From Symbiodinium natans (lineage: Eukaryota; Sar; Dinophyceae; Suessiales; Symbiodiniaceae), in contig CAJNDS010002079.1 in the NCBI GenBank assembly GCA_905221605.1, forward strand, positions 1,140,001 to 1,204,000: 64,000 bases of DNA. The letters run 5' to 3'. Below the pieces are notes generated by a model. That model was not told the origin of the DNA and did no database searches. It was given only the letters and a program-made list of their open reading frames with translations. The position numbers and the translations under genes are program-made. Shown piece by piece: positions 12,816 through 24,010 of the stretch. Within the stretch, counting starts at the first letter, position 1, and every line of letters starts with the position of its first letter.

Positions 12816-12906
12816 CTCCTGCCATTCTGGGCCAAGGCGGCATGACGTAGGAGAAGACGGAGAAGAGGCTCAGGAAGGATTCGAAGGGGGGCTCTTCGCC
12901 ACCCAC
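12816..12906 (-). CDS. Candidate 91-bp exon with membrane-like segment
   Basis: The minus-strand frame between GCATCTAAG and a GC-type donor contains FESFLSLFSVFSYVMPPWP. CCCTAAA lies on the left and TTTAGGG on the right. No family is recognised. Confidence 0.45.
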
Positions 12907-14393
12907 CTTAGATGCCCGTGCAAGGGTTTAGGGTTTAGGGTTTAGGGTTTAGGGTTTAGGGTTTCGGGTTTCGGGTTTCGGGTTTAGGGCTACTACTTAA
13001 TCTTTGGGGTTTAGGGCTCAGGGAGTAGGCTTTAGAGATCGTCTTTGTCTAGAGGCCAAGCCGCTACAGCCCATGAAAAACCATCGTTAAAACCTAAATA
13101 ATGAATCAATACATAAGTACATATACATATATATATAGATAGGTTTTCACTATAAGGGTAATGAGGGATAATTATCCTTGCTTTTTTTCGGGGGGAGCAC
13201 ATAGTAGCTCCGACTCGATCCAACAGCAGGTTGTGGCCTCTACTACCCACCTAGCCTTGCGTAGCAATGACTCTTCACTTGGTAGCCCAGCAACCATCTT
13301 GATGAGGATGCCCTTTTGCCAATGGCGATTGTGGCAAGGATCCCAGAGGTCAGAGGTCAGGGACAAAGAGCTGGACTTCAAGATGTGGCTTTACACGGTT
13401 GTGTGGTTGGTGTGTGTTTTTTCTTTCGTTGTTGGGGAGGGGGGGGGGGCAGGCGTAGTGGGGGGCGTATCGGTTATTAGGGGTCATGCATTTAGGGCAT
13501 ATCGGGTTTGGGTAGTTATAGGTTTAGGGTTTGCAAAGGGCCCTGTAAATCCACAAAGCAACCTCCTCTAAGCGGAGACCCCTGGCCCTAATGATCGCCG
13601 CGGTGCGTTGACGCCCACACTCCGATAGGGCTGGTTGAAGGTTGTGGCGCAATCCTTGAAGCTGGTCAGAGGTCTCAAAATGCTGGTTCTTGCTAAGCCC
13701 TATACACCCTAAACCCTCTAGTGGACCTTAGTTGCTGAGTTCATATACCCAAAGAGCCTATGACCCCTTCATCAAGGTACGCGGCGCCGAAAAAAAAACC
13801 TAAACCCCAAACCCTAAACCCTAAACCCTAAACCCCAAACCCCAAACCCTAAACCCTAAACCTTACTCGCCTAGGCTCGCGAGTACTGCGAAGGGCCGAG
13901 CATCCATGCCGGCACGATGACTACATCCATGTTACCAGTTCCATGAAGCAGCACCCCTAAACCCTAAACCCTAAACCCTAAACCCTAAACCCTAAACCCT
14001 AAACCCTAAACCCTAAACCCTACACCCTAAACCGCTCGTCAGATGGCACTTGCCGTCCACGTATGTGGCCCTAGAAATGGTCACGAAGTCGTGACCTGAT
14101 TTTGTTTCCTGAGGTTTCCTGGATGCGATCGCCGGGGTTTCTGAAAAGATACGATTTCGCGGCGCCTGCCACGCATGCCTACATTCTCCTGACCCCGTTA
14201 CCTCATACTTTTCGGTTTGGGTGTTTCTTTGTTGGTGCCGCGCGCCTTACTCAAGGAATTTATCTTAAGTCATGGGTTTAGGGTTTAGGGTTTAATTGCT
14301 GAGGGTTTAGGATTCATATTTAGCCTTAAGGATGCACTTATAGGGTTTACTGTATAGATTTTACCGGTTTAGGGCTCTCGGGGGTATGGGATC

Positions 14394-14475
14394 CGCGCAT
14401 CACAAAGCGACGAGGGTCGGGATTGAAATCCTCCAGGTTCTTGAACTGCGCGAAGGTCCCAGCATAGACGCAGAC
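14394..14475 (-). CDS. Candidate exon, unknown protein
   Basis: The minus-strand frame after a GACGAG acceptor reads VCVYAGTFAQFKNLEDFNPD and continues PRRFVMR. It shares the FNP element with the exon at 9307-9372. The donor is not canonical and the left edge is approximate. Confidence 0.45.
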
Positions 14476-14578
14476 CTCGTCCAGATTTTAGGTTTTACCA
14501 GGATGGGCCATTTCACCCTAAACCCTAAACCCTAAACCCTAAACCCTAAACCCTAAACCCTAAACCCTAAACCCTAAA

Positions 14579-15225
14579 CCCTAATCTTGGGTTCGGCCGG
14601 TCCACACTAACAGTCACCACCAGCAGACCCACAAATAAAAGCACCCGGTAAATGCCAAAAAATTGACTGAGATTCCTGCTATTCCTGGTGCTATTCCTGG
14701 TGCTATTTCTGGTGCATTTTTTGGTGCTATTCCTGGTGCTATTTCTGGTGCTATTTTTTGTGCTATTGTTTGTGCTATTTCTGGTGCTATTTTTTGTGCT
14801 ATTGTTTGTGCTATTTCTGGTGCTATTTCTGGTGCTGTTGCTGGTGCTATGTGACTAACAACCACCATCAGCAGACCCACAAAAAACAGCACCCGGTAAA
14901 TGCTAAGCTGCTAAAATTGACTGGGATTCCTGGTGCTATTTCTGGTGCTATTGTTTGTGCTATTTGTGGTGCTATTTTTTGTGCTATTCCTGGCGCTATT
15001 TCTGGTGCTATTTTTTGTGCTATTGTTTGTGCTATTTCTGGTGCTATTTCTGGTGCTATTTCTGCTGCTATGTGACTAACAGTCACCACCAGCAGACCCA
15101 CAAAAAGAAGCACCCGGTAAATGCTAAAATTGACTGGGATTCCTGGTGCTATTTTTGGCCTGTGTGTTATAAGGCCACGGCGTTATTTGACTGTTAGTGT
15201 GGACCGGCCGAACCCAACCCTAATC
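14579..15225. mobile_element. MITE: 27-bp TIRs and 8-bp target-site duplication
   Basis: The element spans 14587-15217 (631 bp). Its ends are exact inverted repeats of 27 bp (TTGGGTTCGGCCGGTCCAC onward), flanked by a direct repeat CCCTAATC at 14579-14586 and 15218-15225, so it jumped into a telomere-type block. Inside are three tandem modules, each opening with CACC(A/G)(C/T)CAGCAGACCCACAAA and followed by runs of a ~15-base GCTATTTCTGGT motif. No transposase is encoded. An 8-bp duplication is typical of hAT-type mobilisation, and the hAT-like transposase at 47,890-52,043 is a conceivable but untested driver. The open frames inside the repeats are not treated as genes. Confidence 0.85.
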
Positions 15226-15752
15226 CCTTAAAAGGCCCTAAAAATAGGTTTCATTATGGGGAATTTGAAGGCCTAATAGACCATCCTGATAGGGTTGCAG
15301 GGGTTTCGGGTTTAGGGGTTATTTAATTTTCAACCCCTAAAGTTGCCCTAAAGTTTAGGGTTCTGGGGTTGTGGGGGTTTAGGGTTTAGGGTTAGGGCTT
15401 GGGACATGTCTCAGCTTATCAACTCAAACTCCTCCCCCTTTCGAGCTCCCCGTGGCATTGAGGCTTTTTTTAGAGTTTAAGGGGTTTCAGGCTAGTTTAA
15501 GGGTTTAAGGGTCTAGGGTTTAGCACAAAACCTTCAAACAACACTCCCAAACTTCTAAATAAGACCCCTAAAGCCTAAAACCTCGCAATCCCTGTAAACC
15601 GTGAAGCAACACAACACCCTTCCTCTCCCTATCATATCGTACACGGGCATCACAAAATACTCAACCAGCAATGAAGTAGCCCCACGAGGCCTGAACTATC
15701 GCCTTTCAACCCTCCAAGCCCTCATCTTACCAAAAAAGCAAAAACACAAGAC

Positions 15753-15922
15753 CGACAGCGACCCCTCAGTGTCCACGGTGGGCAGGTCACAGTTGAGGAC
15801 CCTCACGCTGATGCCTACGTTCATGGTGTACGATGCCTGATACGTCTGGATGGCATGCTCCGTGTCTTCGGCACTTTTGAGAACATGCAGCGTGTGCTGC
15901 ATCATCCCCACCATGGGGGTGC
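15753..15922 (-). CDS. Candidate 170-bp exon, unknown protein
   Basis: One of the longest clean islands. On the minus strand it runs from a CTTGCTCAG acceptor to a GTCTTG donor and encodes 56 codons, including PMVGMMQHTLHVLKSAEDTE and TMNVGISVRVLNCDLPTVDT. The sequence is amphipathic and protein-like. I recognise no family. Confidence 0.5.
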
Positions 15923-16206
15923 CTGAGCAAGACATAGTCCGGTCTCGTTACCATGGAGGTTCCTGGAAGATCGATTGCACACCTTCTACGGTTTAGGGTT
16001 TAGGGTTTAGGGTTTAGGGTTTAGGGACTGTCCACGGCCTCAAGCCAACTTGTTGGCCCGCGGGGAGCAGTAAGAACCCTAAGGGTCCTTAAGGGAGGGG
16101 GTTCAAGGGGGGTATGTAAGCTATGCAACCCAAGGGTCTACTCCGCTCCCTAAGCTTCTCGAAGGTTTTTTTAGATACCTACCCCCCATGAACCCCCCTG
16201 CCTTAA

Positions 16207-16290
16207 GAACCCTACTAAGAGCCCTAAAGGGTCCATGTACCAAAAAAGGAAAACTCGTACCAAAAAAGGAAAACTCGGGCCTTACTGTAC
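16207..16290. repeat. Short interspersed repeat, family 3 copy
   Basis: Shares the order GGGTCCATGTACC, AGGAAAACT, GGGCCTTA with 22,697-22,765 and, inverted, with 27,345-27,415. This copy contains an internal duplication of about 22 bases. Confidence 0.65.
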
Positions 16291-17453
16291 AAACCCTTCT
16301 ACGGTCCAGCCGGAACCCACTACACCCTAAACCATCTCATCCCCAGCCCCTCCCTCCCCCCCAAAATAAGACATAATTAAAATACAAATGTAGAACCAAA
16401 ACAAAAGCAAAAAAATGACTTCATAATACTAACAATAAATGAGAAAGAAGAAAAACAACGTAATAATAATGCTGATCATCATAACAATAATAATAATGAT
16501 AGTTATAAAGCAGCAACAAAGCAAAAACAAAAAAAACAGACTTAAGCAGCTGTTGAGTGCAACCCAGGCAGCTAAGCAAAAGATGGTCAGGCCCACGCCT
16601 GCCAGACTTGCGGATCAGGGTTTAGGGCTTAGGGCTTAGGGCTTAGGGGGGCTTAGGTAGGGCTCAGGGCCTTGTAGGGTGCCCTTGCAGGCATTAAACC
16701 CTAAACCCTAAACCCTAAACCCTGTACAGTAGGATGCCTTATGAGAGGAGCCCAATACATCACTAAACCCGGAACCCTGAACCCTAAGCCCAAAAGGGGA
16801 GCTTCGTTTTCGGCCAGCTCGGTGGTTTCCCACAAAAAAGGAACCACTTCTGGGGGGGATCTGTAGAATAAGGATAATCGTATTTTGGGGGGATCGTAGG
16901 GCAGCCTGAAGTAGAGTTGTTTCGCCAACACCCTGGCGTTCTGCCCTCAAGCCTCCTTAAACTCTAACCCCTAAACTGCCCGGCGCCCGAAACCCCGAAG
17001 TCCCAGAGCTCCTTTTTGGAATCGCTGCTGTGATGCCTGCCCAGAAAATACGGTAGCTAGAACCGACCACATGGGCACGCGGGCTTGCGAGGTTCGAGGC
17101 ATGCTCGTTGTGAACTAAGCCATAAACCCTACTTGGAGGTTCATGGAACTTCTTAACCCAGTTATAACTGTACCTACAACACACTTATACGCCCCTTATA
17201 AGCGCCCTAATATGGCTATAGTTGGGTTATAAGTACAGCTATTAAACCTAACAAGTACCCTAACCCTAGATCCTAAACACCCTCAACCCGAAATCCCCGT
17301 GCAGCCTATCCAGGCCGAGTTGTGCAGCAGGTGCCCGATGTCCACCTTCTTGTTTAGGGCTTAGGGTTTAGGGTTTAGGGTTTAGGGTTTAGGGTTTAGG
17401 GTTTCGGGCAGAATTTGTAGCGCTTGCAAAGTGAGGGGTTCGGGTTTTAAGCT

Positions 17454-17535
17454 GGGACGTTCCCCCTTATACTGACAGTCCTTGTATAGTACCGCCCAAT
17501 TACACTTCCTATAAGGACTGGTGAAGTTAGGGGTT
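17454..17535. repeat. Inverted-repeat element, family 2 copy
   Basis: Begins GGGACGTTCCCCCTTATACT and continues GACAGTCC, matching the element at 25,468-25,567. An inverted AAGGACTG lies near its other end. Confidence 0.65.
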
Positions 17536-18542
17536 GTTTTGTTCTACTTAGGAAGTCTACTTCCCATCCCCTAGAAACCCTACTCTGATCCCGTAACCCA
17601 CCTTGCTAACCCGGCTCATTAAGTCACAAGGGCTTCCAACTAGGGTTTAGGTTGGGGTTTCGCAGATGCTCGGGATTTGGGACTGGAGTTTAGAAGGGTG
17701 CAGGACATTGCGGTTGGGGTTTCTGAATGAACCTCTCGAGGTAGTTGCAGGGTTGGACCCTCGACCCCAAAACCCTAAGCACTTAACCCCCAAACCCTAA
17801 ACCCTACAACCTAGACCCTGAACCCCAAAGGTTCCACCCTAAACCCTAAACCCTAAACCCTAAACCCTAAACCATGAAGGCTCTGGGCTGCAAAATTCGT
17901 GGGGATCAAACTATTGGGGGGCCAACCAAGGGGCCTTAGGGCGGCTTGGCTTAGGGCTTAGGGTTTAGGGCTTAGGCTTTGGGAGTTAGGGTTTAGGGTT
18001 TAGGGTTTAGGGCTTAGGCTTTGGGAGTTAGGGTTTAGGGTCTAGGGTTTAGGGTTTAGGGTTTAGGGCGGCTTGGCTTAGGGCTGGGGCTTAGGACTTA
18101 GGGCTTAGGGCTTAGGGCTTAGGGTTTAGGGCTTAGGCTTTGGGAGTTAGGGTTTAGGGTTCAGGGTTCAGGGTTTAGGGTTTAGGGTTTAGGGTTTAGG
18201 GTTTAGGGTTTAGGGTTTAGGGTTTAGGGTTTAGGGTTTAGGGTTTAGGGTTTAGGGTTCTCTCAACCAAAGACTTGTGGATGTTACTACAACAGACGCA
18301 TGTTCTGTACACTATGGGTCCCTTTTTGGGAACCCTGAGCAAGAGGGGCCGCCTTACAACACGGGACTCCAAAAGGGACCAGATATTCGAAAAAAAAACA
18401 AACCCTAAACCCTAAACCCTAAACACAAAACCCTAAACACAAAACCCTAAACCCAAAATCCTAAACCATGTAGCATTCAACCGGAGTTGCAGACTTGGGC
18501 TTAAGGCCGGGATGGAACTCCCCCACGTTTTAGGGCTTGGGC

Positions 18543-18690
18543 TTTAGGGTTTAGGGTTTAGGGTTTAGGGTTTAGGGTTTAGGGTTTAGGGTTTAGGGTT
18601 TAGGGTTTAGGGTTTAGGGTTTAGGGTTTAGGGTTTAGGGTTTAGGGTTTAGGGTTTAGGGTTTAGGGTTTAGGGTTTAGGGCTTAGGGC
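18543..18690. repeat. Long (TTTAGGG)n array
   Basis: About twenty near-perfect TTTAGGG units. Comparable long tracts lie at 13,955-14,032, 18,165-18,258, 20,566-20,645, 22,991-23,132, 23,592-23,698, 24,551-24,664, 27,713-27,775 and 28,774-28,880, in either orientation. Confidence 0.95.
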
Positions 18691-18785
18691 TTAGGGTCTT
18701 TCAGTGGGTAGTACACGCTTTTGGGAGGGTTGGCTACTTTTGGAAGGGAACTCAGGACACCAGTCTGTTCAACCCAAAACCCTAC

Positions 18786-18853
18786 CCCCTGCTGCCAGGA
18801 AGCGTAGCTGTAGAACAGCGTGGTGGACGTCAGCAGGACAGCCCACCACTTTC
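18786..18853 (-). CDS. Candidate 68-bp exon with membrane-like segment
   Basis: The minus-strand island between CAATGCCCAG and a GTAGGG donor reads KWWAVLLTSTTLFYSYASWQ. The next intron contains an island, the long TTTAGGG array and then CCCTAAA, so it is framed by inverted telomere repeats. Both splice signals fit well. Confidence 0.55.
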
Positions 18854-19299
18854 CTGGGCATTGTGAGGGGCAGTCTACGGGTTCGAGGATTCAGGGCGCG
18901 GGATCGGGTTTAGGGTTTAGGGTTTAAGGTTTAGGGTTTAGGGTTTAGGGTTTAGAGTTTAGGTTTAGGGTGTAGAGGGCTTAGGGTTTACGGTTGCCGC
19001 TTGTGCCCTTGTTGCCCTACAGCAAGTGCCACACTGAAGCCTAAACACCCCAACACAGACCCGCCAAGTACGAGAGTGGGCACCTCCTCGGGAATAAACC
19101 CGAAACACCTACGCCTCAAACCCCTGAACCTGTAACCCAACCCCTAAACCACCAAACCACAGAAGCCTAAACCGCCAAACAACCCAAAACCCTGATTTCC
19201 AAACCCTAAACCCTAAACCCTAAACCCTGAACCCTGAACCCTGAACCCGGAACCCTAAACCCTAAACCCTAAACCCTATAAACCCTAAACTCTACTCAC

Positions 19300-19393
19300 T
19301 CCAAGGCCTCCCTGTTATCTCTGAGTTCGAGGGGCGGCCGGCGTCCATCGGATCTCCGCCCAGGGGCCAAGACCAATGGATGGGCGAGGTGAT
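19300..19393 (-). CDS. Candidate 94-bp exon, unknown protein
   Basis: Bounded on the minus strand by AACATGCAG and a canonical GTGAGT donor. It reads ITSPIHWSWPLGGDPMDAGR and then PSNSEITGRPW. It is one of the best-supported exon calls because the donor is a strong consensus site. Confidence 0.55.
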
Positions 19394-20715
19394 CTGCATG
19401 TTGCCCTGGTTCGGGTTTGGGGCTTGGGGTTTGGGGTGTAGGGCTTAGGGTTTGGGTTTTTTTAATGCAATGACTCCTTTTCTCTTGGGGTTTGGGGTCT
19501 AGGGTTTGGGGCTTAGGGTTTGGGGTTTCAGGTCTAGGGCCTAGGGTTTTGGGTTTAGGGGATTCGGGTTTGGGGTTCAGCAATCCGGTCGACGAAATCC
19601 ACGGTCATGTAAACTAGGCTTCATGTACCCAAACCCTATAAGCCCTAAGCCCTAAACCCCGACACTTGCACCCTACACCCCACAACCCTAAGCCCTAGAC
19701 CCTACGTCCAACCTTCGGACTCCAGAAGCCTAAGCCCCAAACCCGAAACCCTAAACCACAAGCAGCGTGCCCTCAGAGCAACCGCCCCATAACCCGGACG
19801 GCTTTAGGGCTCCCGTCAAACCTCGAAGTTACCGGAGACAAGAGCAAGAAACAAAGAAAAAACATGTGCAGGTTTAGGGTTTAGGGTTTAGGGCTTAGGG
19901 CTTAGGGTTGAGGGTTTAGGCCTTAGGTTTCCCTTCGACAGCCTAGCTCCCAGTAGAACTTTAAACGCAACGCCCCAAACCTGAACCAGAGCCCAGAAAA
20001 CCTTAAGGCTCTTCCCAAACCCCGGGAAGAGCAAACAACATAGCTAGCAGGAGGTTTAGTTTAGGGTTTAGGGTTTAGGGTTTAGGATTTAGGGTTCAGG
20101 GTTCAGGGTTTAGGGTTTGGGATTTAAGGTTTAGGGTGCCCTGAAGCAGCCTAAATTCCCCAATCGAAATCAAGCCGAGAGCGCCGACTCGAGAATGAGC
20201 CCGCCGAAGATCATCCCAAACCTCACTTGGTCTCAAGAGGTCGGTTTCGTCACAAATTTAGGGTTCAGGGTTTCGGGTTTCAAACCCTAAACCCCTAACC
20301 ATATAAACCATAAACCATTAAACCAGTAAACGATAAACAGTAAACTGTGTAGGGTGTTAGGGTCTGCAGGACCTTGGGCCTTCGCTTTTGAGATCGTTGA
20401 GGCTCAGGGCGGATTCCTATGCTCCGGTTCGATTGCTGACGGGAATAGGGCTTAGGGCTTAGGCCAACGTGAGCACATGCAGCTGAGTTTGGGGATCCTG
20501 AAAGCCACGAACGAATGGCTTGTTTGCGTGCTGTGTGGGTTTAGCGTTCCAGGGTGTCAAGGTAGACCCTAAACCCTAAACCCTAAACCCTAAACCCTAA
20601 ACCCTAAACCCTAAACCCTAAACCCTAAACCCTAAACCCTAAAGCCTAAACCCTAAACCCTGAACCCCGAAGCCTGAACCCTAGGGGGGTTCTAGGGTTT
20701 AGGGTGGGTGCAAAC

Positions 20716-20765
20716 TCAGCGGCAGTGAGAGCGTGCTGGAAACTGCTGAGAGCCACCAGCCAGTC
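20716..20765 (-). CDS. Candidate 50-bp exon, unknown protein
   Basis: The minus-strand frame between CTACACACAG and a GTTTGC donor reads DWLVALSSFQHALTAA. A G/C homopolymer tract and telomere-type units lie beside it. Confidence 0.45.
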
Positions 20766-20865
20766 CTGTGTGTAGGCCACTCTTGAACCCTAGCCCTAAA
20801 CCCTCAAAGCCAAACAGGGTTTGGGTCCAGGGTTTGGGGTTTAGGGCGAACATGTGTGACTCGCC

Positions 20866-20972
20866 CCCCCGGCCCCCCCCTGCCCCCCCCCTGCCCCCCG
20901 CCGGCCCCCCCCCCGCCCCCCCCCCCCCCCCACCCGGCCCCTCCCCGACCCCCCCCCCCCCCCCGCCCCCCT
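20866..20972. repeat. Poly-C tract
   Basis: About 100 bases of C-runs broken by single G, A or T. The proline-rich and glycine-rich frames across it are compositional. Confidence 0.9.
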
Positions 20973-21221
20973 TCACCCTAAACCCTAGGGTTTAGGGTGT
21001 AGGGTTTGGGGTTTAGGGTTCTGTTGGGTTCAGGGTCTGGGGATCAGGGTCCTAAGTTCAAGATCTTAGTCGTTGCACTAACCTGGGCATCTCTGTTCAT
21101 AGTTTCAAACAGAGCCCAAGACTCACCTAGACTCCTTGTTGAGAAATATGCCCTAAGCCCTTAAGCCCCTTAGCCCCTAAACCCCTAAACTACTAAACCC
21201 TAAAACCCCTAAACCCCAAAC

Positions 21222-21287
21222 CTTCTGGACCTCATGACGTAAGGATTCGTCCTTCAAAGCAGGGGTTTCCATGTCGGGTGCAGCAGC
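21222..21287 (-). CDS. Candidate 66-bp exon after a 270-bp pyrimidine tract
   Basis: On the minus strand the frame starts after CCCCCCAAG and ends at a GTTTGGGG donor: 22 codons, phase 0, containing PDMETPALKDESLRHEVQK. The purine tract at 21,289-21,557 is a pure C/T tract on this strand directly before the acceptor, acting as an extreme polypyrimidine tract. Confidence 0.55.
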
Positions 21288-21288
21288 C

Positions 21289-21557
21289 TTGGGGGGAGGG
21301 GGGGGGGAGGGGGGGGGAGGGGGAGGGGGGGGGGAGGGGGGGGGGGGGGAGGGGGGGGGGAGGGGGGGGGGGGGGAGGGGGGGGGGAGGGGGGGGGGGAG
21401 GGGGGGGGGGGGGGAGGGGGGGGGGGAGGGGGGGGGGGAGGGGGGGGGGGGGGGGGGGGGGAGCGGGGGGGAGGGGGGGGGGGGGGGGGGGAGGGGGGGG
21501 GGAAGGGGGGGGGGAGGGGGGGGGGAGGGGGGGGGGAGGGGGGGGGGGGGGGGGGGG
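21289..21557. repeat. 270-bp G/A homopurine tract
   Basis: Runs of G broken by single A. It can form G-quadruplex or triplex structures. The glycine-rich frames across it are artefacts of composition. Confidence 0.95.
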
Positions 21558-21639
21558 TACTTCGTAAGGGACGCCTTTTGGTTTTTTAGGGTTTTGGGAT
21601 TTAGGGGTTAAGCTTGAGGGTTTAGGAAATTAGGGCCAC

Positions 21640-22030
21640 TGCAGAAGTGACCCCGTACTGCAATGTCCCCTCCGCCCGCACAAACTCATCGTTGACGGTG
21701 ATTTCCTTGCCACGGCGAGTGCAGCGTTGCCCAACACAGGAAGAGACTGCCAGCTCACAAGCAGACTCCTCGTGCAAGTATGACGCAAGTGGGAGGCGGC
21801 TGCCTGTATCGTTGTTCGCACCGTGGGAGATTGATGGCGAACTGAGTCAGGCTGCCATCGTTGCTGGGATATAATTCTGCTTGTGCCAATTCGACAGGCC
21901 GCCAACGAATGACTCCCGCTTCGGCCTTGGAAGCCTCAGCGCGCACCGCGGGCAAATACAGCAGCTCCGGTGCAGATGACGCCACGTGGTCAAGGATCAC
22001 CGAGAGACGCGTGGACTTTCTGCTGAAAGG
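21640..22030 (-). pseudogene. Longest host coding-like island, frame changes once
   Basis: The minus-strand frame from about 22,000 reads HVASSAPELLYLPAVRAEAS and continues to SNDGSLTQFAINLPR near 21,810. A protein-like frame then resumes in a different phase, with SRLPLASYLHEESACELAV and EITVNDEFVRAEGTLQYGV, down to about 21,645. Either a tiny unseen intron, a sequencing indel or a real frameshift lies near 21,810. Around 120 residues in total; no family recognised. Confidence 0.4.
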
Positions 22031-22317
22031 GACTGACGTTCGGCTCCTTTAAATCAAGCCCTAAACCTAAACCCTAAAACCCTGACACCCTGAACCTAAT
22101 TCTGAATTCGAAAACCCTAAACATAAGGAGCTCCTGACTCTGGGTACTAGGAAAGGGGGAAAGGGCCCACTAGTTTGAGAACCTGCATCCAAGATGTTCA
22201 AGAAACACAATTTAGGGCCCTAGGGTGGGGGGATTGGGTACTGTTCAGGGTTTAGGGCTTAGGGTACTAACCCTAAACCCTAAACCCTGGACCCTAAAAC
22301 TCAAGCCGTCCTGCCCA

Positions 22318-22395
22318 AAGAGGCTTCCGCATAGTCTTGGTAGGAGAGGATCTCTTCTCCTGTTCGCAACTCCTCAGACAAAGCTCGGAGTTTAG
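22318..22395 (-). CDS. Candidate exon, helical sequence
   Basis: The minus-strand frame reads LRALSEELRTGEEILSYQDY and then AEASLGRTA before a stop. It is strongly helix-like. Exact splice edges are unclear. Confidence 0.4.
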
Positions 22396-22696
22396 ATCTA
22401 CTCCCCTACTTTCACCCGCCACACCACACTCCCCTGAGTTGCTCAGCTGAGCTCCCTAAACCCTAAACCCTAAACCCTACACCCTACACCCTAAACCCTA
22501 AACCCTAAACCCCAATTTCGCACCCATTCCTGAGAAGCCGCGGCATCGCTCCCTAAGGTCCCTCATAAAAACGGTCCCTCCTGTAGTCCCGTGAATTCTA
22601 CCCAAACCCTAAAGCTTAAAGCCTAAAGCCTAAAGCCTAAACCCCAAACCCCAAACCCTCAACCAGACCAGTCAAAACAGGGCTTTAGGGTTTAGC

Positions 22697-22765
22697 CCCA
22701 AGTGTCCATGTACTAAATAAGGAATACTTGGGCCGTAAAGTAATTGCCTCCGATATAGGGACTTT
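22697..22765. repeat. Short interspersed repeat, family 3 copy
   Basis: Contains GTCCATGTACTAAATAAGGA and ACTTGGGCC, shared with 16,207-16,290 and the inverted copy at 27,345-27,415. Confidence 0.65.
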
Positions 22766-23721
22766 AGGGCAGAAGCCTCCCTAAACCCTCCAAACCCTAA
22801 AGCCTATACACCCCAAACCCCAAACTCAAAATTCCCTACACTCCCTCAACTCCCGAAATTACCTTAATTCCCCCAAACTCCCTAAACCCTCTAATAACCT
22901 CAGACCCTAAACCCAAATTCTGGTGCGAGGGGCATCCTTACAAGGCTCCGCTGTGTTCCTTTAAAACCCCCAGGAGTCCTGTACACCATTGTCACAAGGA
23001 ATGTTGCTGGTTTAGGGTTTAGGGTTTAGGGTTTAGGGTTTAGGGTTTAGGGTTTAGGGTTTAGGGTTTAGGGTTTAGGGTTTAGGCTTTAGGGTTTAGG
23101 GTTTAGGGTTTAGGGTTTAGGGTTTAGGGTTTATAGGACCTTTCTTCTCTTGCATCTCGAACAGGGCTGAGCTCGTCTTCCTCAAGATGCGTCGGCCCAT
23201 GTGAAGTAGGGTTTATATTTCTTGTATCCCCAAAAGGCCACCAAGTATATACACTCACCAATATTACAAAGGAACCTTATATACACTCACCAAAAACAGT
23301 AATATATACCCTGCTTCAATGTGCCCGCCGCGCTTGCGTGGACAACCGTGTCGTGGACGCAACTCTCCGACCAATAATAGGGGCCTTAATAATTAGAACA
23401 GGGTTTTGGGGGGCTACTATAGTATATATATATATGTATATATATATACATATGGGGTTTTGGGTTGTTATAGTATATTTATAAAGGGACCATAATAAGG
23501 GAATGTTTTTTTTATCAATTCTTACGACCCCTATAGCACAACAAGGCGAGCCACGACATCCAGTTTGGGCGGCCTGCCGCGCGCCAGCGTGTAGGGTTTA
23601 GGGTTTAGGGTTTAGGGTTTAGGGTTTAGGGTTTAGGGTTTAGGGTTTAGGGTTTAGGGTTTAGGGTTTAGGGTTTAGGGTTTAGGGTTTAGGGTTTACC
23701 CAAAAAAGGGGAACCATATAC

Positions 23722-23812
23722 TGTTTTAGAGCTCTTCCGAGGCGAAGGGCGATGGTCTCGCTGGTCACGCCGACCAGGTGGACCATTTCAGAGGTGAGCC
23801 TCGGGCGGGGCT
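23722..23812 (-). CDS. Candidate 91-bp exon, unknown protein
   Basis: The minus-strand frame between CCTTCACAAG and a GTATATGG donor reads RLTSEMVHLVGVTSETIALR and LGRALKQ. The donor is close to the eukaryotic consensus. Confidence 0.5.
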
Positions 23813-23879
23813 CTTGTGAAGGACCTCTTAGATGAAGATACCCAGAATAGATACATACATTGTGTATATATATATATGT

Positions 23880-24010
23880 GTAGAGAGAAAGACAGAAGGA
23901 GAGAAGGAAAGAAGGAAAGAAGGAAAGAAGGAAAGAAGGCAAGAAGGAAAGAAGGAAAGAAGGAAAGAAGGAAAGAAGGAAAGAAGGAAAGGAGGACAGA
24001 AGGAAAGAAA
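23880..24010. repeat. (GAAG/GAAA)n microsatellite
   Basis: Tandem GAAGGAAA-type repeats over about 130 bp, grading into A-rich sequence to 24,130. Lysine- and serine/phenylalanine-rich frames here are not genes. Confidence 0.9.

Noticed and set aside
14614-15197. Ala/Ile/Pro or Cys/Tyr repeat proteins
   Set aside because: They are frames across the internal repeats of the MITE on both strands and share its boundaries.
21271-21589. Glycine-rich proteins of about 100 residues
   Set aside because: Produced by a G/A homopurine tract; two overlapping frames give the same composition. No independent gene evidence.
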